Source: Gammaproteobacteria bacterium (GTDB lineage: Bacteria > Pseudomonadota > Gammaproteobacteria > UWMA-0217). From it: a stretch of 7,406 nucleotides of DNA. Below, in pieces: positions 1-7,300 of the stretch; position 1 is the first letter of the stretch, and each line of letters begins with the position of its first letter. Under the pieces are notes generated by a model, which saw only the letters and a list, made by a program, of their open reading frames with translations, did no database searches and was not told the DNA's origin. Made by a program: the position numbers and the translations under genes. Location: NCBI GenBank assembly GCA_011330835.1, contig DRPO01000532.1, positions 1 to 7,406 of the forward strand. The letters run 5' to 3'.

Positions 1-51
1 CGAAAAGAGACAATCCGAGGAGCCCTCCCCGGTCGCCGGTTCTCTGGGCGA

Positions 52-792
52 CTATCCGAATTGCGCGGAAACGTTGTTTTCGACCGCCGCCGCTTTCCGC
101 GTGGACCGACTGGGATCGAGGCGATAGCCGTGCTGGTAGATCGACGTCAGCAACCAGCCGTTTTCCTTGTTCAGCGCCAGCTTCTTGCGCAACCGGCTGA
201 TATGGGTATCGACAGTGCGCGTATTGAGATCCGGCGTGGTTCCCCAGACGCTGTCGAGGATGTGGCCACGGGACAGGGCGCGACTGGAGTTGCGAAACAG
301 GAACACCGACAGGTCGTATTCCTTCTGCGTCAGCTCAAGCGGCTGATCGTGAAGATAGATGATCCGGCTCACCAGATCGATCCGGTAGGGAGAGAAGTCG
401 AGAATGTCGGTATTTCTCAGAAGAGACTGATCCAGCCGACGGGTCAAGGCGTTTATGCGCGCCGTCAACACCCGGCGACGCAGGGGCTTTTCGATATAGT
501 CATCCGCGCCCGCGTCGAGCGCCTTGACGATATCTTCTTCGCTGTCCAGCCGGGTGGCGAAAATGATGGGAACGCGCCAGTCGTAGTATTGCCTCGCCCA
601 TTTGAGGACTTCGAAGCCATCCATGTCGGGCATCAGCCAGTCGAGAATCAGCAGATCGAAACTTTCAGACCTGAGCGCGTGCAGAATATCCTTTCCCGAA
701 TGGAAAATGTCGACGTGATGTCCTTCCTCCTGGAGCCAGGATTGGATCAGACGGGCCTGATCCCGGTCATCCTCCAAAATCGCGATTCGCAC
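52..792 (-). CDS. OmpR/PhoB-family two-component response regulator
   Basis: This is a cytoplasmic DNA-binding response regulator of 246 residues, normal for the family. The N-terminal receiver domain (about 1-118) shows the acidic pocket E7-D8-D9, the phosphoacceptor D51 in LILDWLMPDMDG, the switch threonine T80 and the conserved K102 in EKPL. The C-terminal winged helix (about 150-240) shows LTQKEYDL, the recognition-helix region RTVDTHISRLRKKL and the wing YQHGYRL. I chose the GTG start at 792 because the receiver fold begins there (VRIAILEDD) and GAGAGG lies six bases upstream. An ATG at 870 would add 26 unrelated residues and would run over the likely promoter. The cognate histidine kinase is not visible; it may lie beyond base 1. 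The target genes are unknown. The family assignment is firm, but the exact pathway cannot be given. Confidence 0.93.
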   Translation of the reverse strand: MRIAILEDDRDQARLIQSWLQEEGHHVDIFHSGKDILHALRSESFDLLILDWLMPDMDGFEVLKWARQYYDWRVPIIFATRLDSEEDIVKALDAGADDYIEKPLRRRVLTARINALTRRLDQSLLRNTDILDFSPYRIDLVSRIIYLHDQPLELTQKEYDLSVFLFRNSSRALSRGHILDSVWGTTPDLNTRTVDTHISRLRKKLALNKENGWLLTSIYQHGYRLDPSRSTRKAAAVENNVSAQFG

Positions 793-834
793 TCCCCACC
801 TCTCATTTGTTAGCAAAGATCCGATGAGCGGTTG

Positions 835-840
835 ATTATA
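835..840 (-). promoter_or_regulatory. Probable -10 element of the response regulator gene
   Basis: A perfect TATAAT reads on the minus strand, 42 bases before the GTG start at 792, which leaves a short leader that carries the Shine-Dalgarno sequence. No good -35 sits at 16-18 bp. The nearest candidate, TTGAAA, is about 21 bp away, so the promoter may need an activator. This is inferred from consensus only. Confidence 0.5.
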
Positions 841-857
841 AACGCTGAACGGCCAGC

Positions 858-879
858 CAATTTTCAACAATTGTCAATT
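858..879. promoter_or_regulatory. CAATT direct repeats, possible regulator-binding site
   Basis: CAATT occurs at 858-862, 868-872 and 875-879. The first two copies are spaced exactly 10 bp apart. The stretch also contains the 8-bp palindrome ACAATTGT (867-874). OmpR-family dimers usually bind tandem direct repeats about one helical turn apart. This cluster lies just upstream of the TATAAT of the regulator gene, where autoregulation would act. The repeats are seen in the sequence; binding is inferred. Confidence 0.3.
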
Positions 880-1085
880 CTGGCGCATAACCTCGCTCAC
901 AAAAGCCACTCAATACCGCTTTTTCCGAACATTTTTCTGAATTGAGTCGCCAAATCCGACCTAAAGTTCAACCACTCATCGGAAATACTGACGCTCTGGG
1001 AACAAAAAAGCAATTTTTGCGGCATTGGCGAACTGGAACGGTCAAACGGGGTCGGAATACGGTAACAGTGGCGCGGAGTAAAACG

Positions 1086-1988
1086 ATGCTGGGTATGTCC
1101 GGTCAAGCCATCCACCAACGGTTAGCCGCCTGGCTAAACGCGGAAACGCAACCGCCGCCCCGCGCGGCGTCCGACCTGACCCGCGCAGCGCCGGCGCTGG
1201 TTCCCGGCGACGTGGTGCTGGTCGAAGGGCGCAGCCGCATCGGGCGGTTGATCAAGCGGATTTCCCAAAGTCCCTGGACCCATTCGGCCATTTTCGTCGG
1301 ACGCATCAGGGATTGGGACAATCCGGAGATCGCGGCCCGACTGCGCGACGCTTGGCCCGGACGGGACGACGACTACCTGCTGCTGGAAGCGGAAATCGGC
1401 TCCGGCGCCATCCTCTCCGCTATCGACAAGTACCGGCATTTCAACGTGCGTATCTGCCGACCGCAACAACTGACGCGACGCGACGCGGAAAAGATCGTCG
1501 CCCACGGCCTGTCCCGGCTGGGCCATGATTATGATGTCCGGCAACTGTTCGACCTGGCGCGCCTGATGTGCCCCTGGCTCCTCGCGCTGCGGCGCTGGCG
1601 CTCTTCGCTGTTCCGCGAGCGCCCCGCCAGACACCGGCGAACCATCTGTTCAACCCTGATTGCCGACGCCTTCTACTCTGTGGATTTCCCGATACAGCCT
1701 ATAATCAAGGAAGACAAACACGGAAGGCTGCAAATGAACCGGCCCAACCCCCTGCTCTGCACGCCCAGGGATTTCGACGCCTCGCCCTATTTCGACATCC
1801 TGAAGTTCCCCTGGATTCCGCTGTCCACGCCCGGCGTGTACCACTGTCTCCCCTGGGAACGCGATGATCCAGAAACCGCCGCGCCGCCGGCCCGACCCGT
1901 CCGCTCCCGACTCGCCCGAATGGCGCGCAATGCGCTCGGCGCGTTGAAGGCCCTGCGAATCCGCATTGGCCCGACCACGACGCGATGA
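1086..1988 (+). CDS. YiiX/YebB-like permuted papain-fold (C92) cysteine hydrolase
   Basis: This is a 300-residue protein of the circularly permuted NlpC/P60-like superfamily (YaeF/YiiX, peptidase family C92), whose members hydrolyse amide or ester bonds. The catalytic order is His, acidic residue, then Cys. The opening strand is PGDVVLVEG (40-48), then H66 in WTHSAIFVG, E101 in LLLEAEIGSGA, and nucleophile C188 in TICSTLIADAF. The tail (about 220-250) has a CTPRDFDASPYF segment. I see no signal peptide, so it is probably cytosolic. I chose ATG 1086 because GGAG lies seven bases upstream; a TTG at 942 in the same frame would add 48 unconvincing residues. The protein is longer than many ~200-residue members, with an Arg-rich C-terminus. 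Its stop overlaps the next start (ATGA), so the two were probably co-translated. The substrate is unknown. Confidence 0.8.
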   Translation: MLGMSGQAIHQRLAAWLNAETQPPPRAASDLTRAAPALVPGDVVLVEGRSRIGRLIKRISQSPWTHSAIFVGRIRDWDNPEIAARLRDAWPGRDDDYLLLEAEIGSGAILSAIDKYRHFNVRICRPQQLTRRDAEKIVAHGLSRLGHDYDVRQLFDLARLMCPWLLALRRWRSSLFRERPARHRRTICSTLIADAFYSVDFPIQPIIKEDKHGRLQMNRPNPLLCTPRDFDASPYFDILKFPWIPLSTPGVYHCLPWERDDPETAAPPARPVRSRLARMARNALGALKALRIRIGPTTTR

Positions 1989-2689
1989 CCCTGGACGACA
2001 ATAGCGTTTATGTTGTTGACGGCAGCCGCAGCCCGTTCCTCAAGGCGCGCGGCGAACCCGGTCCGTTCAGCGCCGCCGAACTGGCGCTGGCGGCGGCCCG
2101 GCCATTGCTGATGCGCCAGCCCTTCCCCGCCGAGCGACTGGATGAGGTCATTCTCGGCTGCGTCAATCCCGCCGCCGACGAAGCCAATATCGCTCGGGTG
2201 GTGGCGCCGCGGCTTGGCGCCGGCGTGGAAACGCCCGCCTGGACGGTGCAACGCAACTGCGCCTCGGGCCTGCAGGCGATCGACAGCGCCCGGGAGTCCA
2301 TCGCCAGCGGACGCGCCAGCCTGGCGCTGGCCGGCGGCGGCCGTCTCGACATCTGCCTGAACGTCGCCCGGGAACTGGCCGGCCCCCTGCAACTCGAAAT
2401 CCCCGCCGCGCTCGAAGCGATGGTCGCCCAGGGCAAGCTCGGCAAGAAAAGCGGCGAAGGCTTCTACGTCTACCGCAACGGCAAGAAGATCAAGCCATCC
2501 GAATCCGCGCCGCCCTCGCCCCGGCTGACGCAACGACTGATCGGCAAACTGATCGATGAAGCCCAGCGCTGCCTGGAGGAAGGCATTGTCGCCTCGGCGG
2601 ACGAAGTCGACGCCGGCGTCATCTTTGGAACCGGATTCGCGCCCTTTACCGGCGGGCCCTTGCGCTACCGGGAAAACAACCCGCGGTAG
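1985..2689 (+). pseudogene. Thiolase N-terminus fused in frame to 3-hydroxyacyl-CoA dehydrogenase C-terminus (deletion remnant)
   Basis: The 234-residue frame joins pieces of two fatty-acid beta-oxidation enzymes. Residues 8-118 match the start of a thiolase (acetyl-CoA acyltransferase), including VVDGSRSPF and the nucleophile C92 in QRNCASGLQAID. The later thiolase His and second Cys regions are absent. From about residue 120 the sequence is the end of a FadJ/FadB-type dehydrogenase: LDICLNVAREL, the KLGKKSGEGFYVY motif (151-163), and GVIFGTGFAPFTGGPLRY (211-228). The NAD-binding and hydratase parts are missing. The junction lies near 2333-2348 in a GGCGGCGGCC stretch. It ends soon after the GGPLRY motif, where relatives usually continue for some tens of residues. 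The parent pair was probably adjacent, in the order thiolase then dehydrogenase. Neither activity should survive. An assembly collapse is an alternative explanation. Confidence 0.8.
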
Positions 2690-2695
2690 CGCGGG
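2680..2695 (+). terminator. GC hairpin over the stop codon of the chimera
   Basis: CCCGCG (2680-2685) and CGCGGG (2690-2695) form a perfect 6-bp stem around a GTAG loop that contains the TAG stop. A T-rich stretch begins about ten bases later (TTTTGTTTTTA), too far for a textbook intrinsic terminator. It could be a weak terminator, or chance in GC-rich DNA. Confidence 0.25.
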
Positions 2696-2714
2696 CGCCT
2701 TGAGTTTTGTTTTT

Positions 2715-2731
2715 ATAAAGGTTACCTTTAT
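2715..2731. promoter_or_regulatory. 17-bp inverted repeat in the leader of the ATPase gene
   Basis: ATAAAGGT (2715-2722), a single T, then ACCTTTAT (2724-2731) form perfect 8-bp arms. The repeat lies in an AT-rich island 24 bases before the ATPase start. The symmetry and position suit an operator for a dimeric regulator, perhaps one acting on the ATPase gene. I see no convincing -35/-10 pair around it. The symmetry is seen directly; the role is inferred. Confidence 0.4.
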
Positions 2732-2755
2732 TTTTTCAAAAACCAACTCTTGACC

Positions 2756-4003
2756 ATGCCTCTGATCGACCGAAAACTGGCTCGGGATGTGCTTTTCGCG
2801 CTGGGAAATCACCCGGTGGTGTTCGTCAATGGTCCCAGGCAAGCGGGCAAGAGTACGCTTGTTCAGGCGCTCTCCAAAACAGATTACCCGGCGGAATACG
2901 TCACTTTCGACAACGCCACCCAACTGGCCGCCGCGTCCAGTTCGCCAGAAACGTTTCTGGCCTCCCGCAAGGGGCCGCTCATTATCGACGAAGTCCAGCT
3001 GGCGCCCGAGTTGTTTCGCTCACTGAAGATCGTGGTAGACGATCTGCGCATGAACGACGGCGAAAAGGCCAATGGCCGTTTCCTGTTGACCGGATCGGCC
3101 AACATCATGGCCCTGCCCAGGCTGTCCGACCCGCTGGTTGGCCGCATGAGCGTCAAAACGCTATACCCGTTCGCGGGATGCGAAATCACGGACGGCCAGG
3201 GTGATTTCCTCGCCCGCCTGTTCGAAAAAGACTTTGGCGCATTGGCGCAAGCCGACGCATCGCTGAATGACATCATCCGATCCGCCACCTTTCCCGAGAT
3301 ATCGGGCAAAAACGATAGCGTCCGCGGTGAATGGTTCGACGCCTATTTGACAACGATTCTCCAACGCGATGTACGATCATTGTCCGGATTGGAAAAGATC
3401 GCCGCGCTGCCCACGCTGTTGCGCATTCTCGCCAACCGCGCCGGCAGCTTGATGAACGACGCAGCCATTGCCCGGGATGTCGGCCTCAACTCGGTAACGA
3501 GCAAATCCTACCGGGGCATATTGCAAGCCATGTTCCTGGCCTTCGATGTACGCCCCTGGCATCGCAACATCTCCAAGCGGCTCGTCAAGTCGCCCAAGGG
3601 GTATCTCGTGGACTCGCAGTTGCTCTGCCATCTGCTGGATTGGAATCTCGATGATCTGGCGCAAAGAAAACCCGATCTCTATGGGCATGTCGTTGAAAAT
3701 TTCGTCGCGACGGAACTGCAAAAGCTGCTGGCGTTCAGTCAAATCCGGGCAAACCTGTTGCACTTTCGCACCAGCGACAACAAGGAAGTCGATTTTGTAT
3801 TGGAAAGACCCAACGGAGAACTCGCGGCGATCGAGGTCAAGTCCGCCGATATCGTCTCGACCCGGGATTTCCAGGGCATGAAAGCGCTCCGGGAAGCAAC
3901 CGGAGAAGATTTTATCGTGGGGATCGTGTTGTACTCGGGAAGAAGCGTCGTTCCTTTTGGCGAAAACCTGTTCGCTGTCCCGCTGGCGGCGCTGTGGAAA
4001 TAA
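2756..4003 (+). CDS. AAA_14/DUF4143 family ATP-binding protein
   Basis: This is a 415-residue ATPase of the widespread AAA_14 plus DUF4143 family, whose biological role is poorly defined. The Walker A motif is GPRQAGKST (26-34), Walker B is LIIDEVQ (75-81), and a sensor-1-like LLTGSAN lies at 110-116. The C-terminal DUF4143 half contains GHVVENFVATEL and ends in a PD-(D/E)XK-like core: D346 in EVDFVL, then E360 and K362 in IEVK. It looks full length. ATG 2756 is preferred; a TTG two codons earlier is possible, and neither has a clear Shine-Dalgarno sequence. The gene has its own AT-rich leader and sits between unrelated genes, directly after a broken one. Members of this family are often patchily distributed, so acquisition by transfer is plausible. 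A nuclease function is only suggested by the motif. Confidence 0.9.
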   Translation: MPLIDRKLARDVLFALGNHPVVFVNGPRQAGKSTLVQALSKTDYPAEYVTFDNATQLAAASSSPETFLASRKGPLIIDEVQLAPELFRSLKIVVDDLRMNDGEKANGRFLLTGSANIMALPRLSDPLVGRMSVKTLYPFAGCEITDGQGDFLARLFEKDFGALAQADASLNDIIRSATFPEISGKNDSVRGEWFDAYLTTILQRDVRSLSGLEKIAALPTLLRILANRAGSLMNDAAIARDVGLNSVTSKSYRGILQAMFLAFDVRPWHRNISKRLVKSPKGYLVDSQLLCHLLDWNLDDLAQRKPDLYGHVVENFVATELQKLLAFSQIRANLLHFRTSDNKEVDFVLERPNGELAAIEVKSADIVSTRDFQGMKALREATGEDFIVGIVLYSGRSVVPFGENLFAVPLAALWK

Positions 4004-4189
4004 CCCGTCCCAATCGCGCCATACCGGTGGAGAATGGTCGCCCGATCGCAAAACCGAAGAAAATTATTCTTCTAAATCAGGACTTAATCACAAATTTGAC
4101 GGATCGACAGGGCATAATGTGTATATTATCCTTTACGTCCGAGTGTGACTGGGCGCCGACTATTAGTGTTTCAGCAATAGAGGGGGCGA
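4004..4189 (+). other. Intergenic region upstream of the bcs genes
   Basis: This 186-base gap holds an AT-rich core (about 4055-4135). A weak 6-bp inverted repeat, GAAGAA (4056-4061) and TTCTTC (4067-4072), lies after the ATPase gene without a T-run. A TTGACG at 4096-4101 with TATATT at 4122-4127 could be a promoter for the cellulose genes, but the 20-bp spacing is long. I see no recognisable c-di-GMP riboswitch consensus and no convincing open frame here. Confidence 0.4.
4096..4127 (+). promoter_or_regulatory. Possible promoter for the leader ORF and bcsAB
   Basis: TTGACG matches the -35 consensus at five of six bases, and TATATT matches the -10 at five of six. The 20-bp spacer is longer than the usual 16-18, so the pair may be used weakly or with an activator. 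It lies about 60 bases before the start of the small ORF at 4190. This is a consensus match only. Confidence 0.3.
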
Positions 4190-4315
4190 ATGGAGGAGAC
4201 CGTGCTTGCGGGCGCCTGTCAATGCCGCGCCGCGCGCCTGGCGAATGGACATCTCTCCTTTGAGCGTCTCCTGGCATTTCCCGATTTGACGCAGAGCCCA
4301 GGCAATAGCGAGTAA
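4190..4315 (+). CDS. Small leader ORF (41 aa) directly upstream of bcsAB
   Basis: This is an open frame of 41 codons starting MEETVLAGACQC and ending LTQSPGNSE. A strong purine-rich Shine-Dalgarno sequence, AGAGGGGG (4179-4186), precedes its ATG. Its TAA lies two bases before the bcsAB ATG (TAATAATG), an arrangement typical of translational coupling. The bcsAB start itself has only a weak GCGAG, which strengthens the coupling argument. I recognise no homology to BcsR, BcsQ, BcsF or other known Bcs accessory proteins. The peptide has two nearby cysteines (C10, C12) and no membrane segment. It could be a real small protein, a regulatory leader peptide, or a chance frame. Confidence 0.45.
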   Translation: MEETVLAGACQCRAARLANGHLSFERLLAFPDLTQSPGNSE

Positions 4316-4317
4316 TA

Positions 4318-7300
4318 ATGAGCAAGGCGCCGCCAAAACGTCGTAACGATCGGCAATCCACGCTCCAGTGGCTGCTGTGGCCCGCGCTGATCGCCACCTT
4401 CCTGCTGGTGTTGCTGATCAGCTCGATCCCGCTGACCGTGGAGCAGCAATTGCTGTTCGTGCTGACCTCGCTGGGCCTGTCGCTGCTGCTCAGACCCAGT
4501 AACGAGCTGGCGCGCTACCGGGTCATCGTTCTGATCTCGGTTTCCATCATCGCGACGGGGCGCTACATCTACTGGCGATTGACCGATTCGCTGGAGTGGT
4601 TCAACTCGAACATCGACCTGACGCCGCTGGATTACCTGTTCTCCGCCTTCCTGCTGTTGGCCGAGATCTATGCCTGGGTCGTGTTGTTTCTGGGCTATTT
4701 CCAGACCATCTGGCCGCTGCGCCGCCCGGTTTGCCCCTTGCCCGGGGAGCGGGCGCTCTGGCCTTCGGTCGATATCCTGATTCCCACTTACAACGAGCCG
4801 CTCAAGGTCGTGGCGCCCAGCCTGCTGGCGGCGGCGCGACTGGACTGGCCGACCGACCGGCTCAATGTCTATCTGCTGGATGATGGCTGCCGGGAGGAGT
4901 TCCGCGATTTCGCGGAGGAAATCGGCGTCCATTACATCGAACGCCATTCATCCGAAGGCGCCAAGGCGGGCAATATCAATCATGCGCTGGCCCGAACCTT
5001 TGGCGACTACGTCGCCATTTTCGATTGCGACCACGTCCCGGTGCGCTCGTTCCTGCGCAAGACGATGGGCTGGTTCTTGCGCGACCCCAAACTGGGCATC
5101 GTACAGACGCCGCATCTTTTCTATACCCCCGATCCGGTGGAGCGCAACCTCCAGGTCTATCACCGCGTGCCGCCGGAGGGGCAGCTGTTCTACGGGCTGG
5201 TTCAGGATGGCAACGACACCTGGAACGCGTCATTCTTCTGCGGCTCCTGCGCGGTGCTGAAACGCGAGGCGCTGGACGAGATCGGCGGCATCGCCACCGA
5301 CACGGTGACCGAGGACGCCCACACCTCGCTGCTGGTTCAGAAAAAAGGCTGGAACACGGCCTATCTGAACGAACCGCTGGCCGCCGGGCTGGCGACCGAA
5401 AAACTGTCCCACCACATCGGCCAGCGGATGCGCTGGGCGCGCGGCATGGTGCAGGTCTTCCGCATCGACAACCCGCTGATCGCGCGCGGCCTGTCGCTGG
5501 GGCAACGGCTCTGCTATTTCAATGCGATGCTGCATTTCCTCTTCGGTCTGCCGCGGCTGATCTTCCTGACCGCGCCGCTGGCCTACCTGTTCTTCGAGGC
5601 GTATGTCATCCAGGCCTCGGCGGCGGCGATCGCGGTCTATGCGCTGCCGCACATTTTCCAGGCGCAGGTCGCCAACTCGGTGATGCAGGGGCGCTATCGC
5701 CACAGCTTCTGGGCGGATGTCTATGAAACGCTGATCTCCGCCCATCTGATCGGCCCCACGCTGGGGCCCTTGATCAACCCCTCGAAAGGCCATTTCAACG
5801 TGACCGACAAGGGCGGCACCGTCAAACAGGATCACTTCGACTTTCGTTCCGCCAAGGTCGTGTTTTTTCTGTTGCTGCTCAACCTGATCGGCCTGTTCGT
5901 CGCCTTTTTGCGGCTGTTCTGGCTGAACCCGGATGAAACCGGCACGGTGCTGATCAACCTGGGCTGGACGGTGTACAACAGCATCATCCTCGGCGCCGCG
6001 CTGAGCGTCGCCTGGGAAAAGCGCCAGCGCCGCGACAATCCCCGAATCCAACGCGAATTCAGGGCGCTGCTGCACCTGCCCGATGGCCGCCGGGTGGACG
6101 CCGTCAGCAAGGATCTCGCCCTGACGGATATCAGCCTGCGCGTCCCGGGCGGCCTCGACCTGCGCCGCGACGATGAGGTGATCGTCGAGTTGTTCGATGG
6201 CGACATCGGCTACCGCTTCCCTGGCAAAGCCAAGACCGTCGCCGGAGCCCATCTCGGGGTGCTGTTCGATTCGCTGTCGCCCAGCCAGATGAGCGACCTC
6301 GTCTATTTCACGCACGCGCGCGACGATTCCTGGGAGCCCTGGTACCGGGTCTGGAGTCCGAGCAAACCGCTGGCCTCGTTCTTCGAGATTGTGCGCTTCG
6401 GCGTGTTGGGCGTTTTCAGGGCCCTGGGGGGACACAGCGATGATCCGGAAAACCGGGTTCGCCCCGGTTTCAGCACCGCGGTATGGCTGGCGGTGGTGGC
6501 GCTGCTGGTCGTCAGCAGCTATCTCGCGCCCCGGATCGCCCGCGCGGAGCCATCGACCGACGCCGCGACGCTGCATTTGACCTTCGAGGATCTGGGTCTG
6601 ACCGAACCGCTGCGTTTGCGGGGCGGCAACACCCAGGACGCGGTCTGGTTCGCGCTGCGCGCGGATCAGGTCGCCAAACGCGCCGAACTTCGCCTGACGC
6701 TCACTCTCGCCCGGCAACTCCAGAAAGACTACCGCGCGCTGGAGATTGCGCTGAACGGCCAGGGCGTCGGCGAGATCGAAATCAACGACAACACCGTGGA
6801 GCGCGAACTGCATGAGGCTTTCGCGATCGATCCCCTCTATATCAGCGACCTGAACCAGCTATCGTTCCGGCTCGATCCGATCGAGCCCCAGCACTGCGAG
6901 AAACTGGATTTGCGCGCCGTGACCGCGAAGATCAGCAAGAAGAGCGATCTGTTCATCGAGCTGCATCCTCTGGATCTGGTCAATGACCTGGCCGCCTTCC
7001 CCATCCCTTTCTACGACCGCAACGACAACCATCCACTGACGCTGCCGTTTATCCTCAACCAGCGCCTGACCCGTTCGCGAGAAGCGCTCAAGGCCGCTGG
7101 CGTGCTGGCCTCCTGGTTCGGCGGCAAGGCCGATTACCGCGCCATCGAGTTTCCGGTGCTGATCAATTCGGCGCCCCGGCGTCACGCCGTAGTGCTGGCG
7201 ACGCCCGATACCCATTATGATTTCCTGCCGAATCTGAAAATCAACGGTCCCGGCGTCGAGATGCGCTCGCTGCCCGTCAAGGGACGCGAATACATCAAGC

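Noticed and set aside
1..51. Start of a downstream histidine kinase gene on the minus strand
   Set aside because: A kinase is expected after the regulator, but only 51 bases are present, with no ATG and no convincing start, so nothing can be supported.
61..813. Plus-strand frame opposite the response regulator
   Set aside because: The minus strand encodes receiver and winged-helix motifs with all key residues; this frame shows none.
793..870. Earlier ATG start for the response regulator
   Set aside because: The extra 26 residues are not receiver-like and cover the TATAAT, and the GTG at 792 has a good Shine-Dalgarno sequence.
942..1085. TTG start extending the C92 hydrolase by 48 residues
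   Set aside because: There is no Shine-Dalgarno sequence at the TTG. The extra residues are not family-like, and ATG 1086 has GGAG at ideal spacing.
1787..2923. Long antisense open frame opposite the hydrolase end, the chimera and the ATPase start
   Set aside because: It spans three unrelated sense features and has no recognisable motif, as expected of shadow frames in GC-rich DNA.
4004..4189. c-di-GMP (GEMM) riboswitch before the cellulose genes
   Set aside because: I looked because of the PilZ context, but no conserved GEMM core or paired stems could be recognised.
5230..6813. Long antisense open frame opposite bcsAB
   Set aside because: It is a compositional shadow. Its translation is Gln/Arg/Asp-rich with no domain, while the opposite strand carries clear BcsA motifs throughout.
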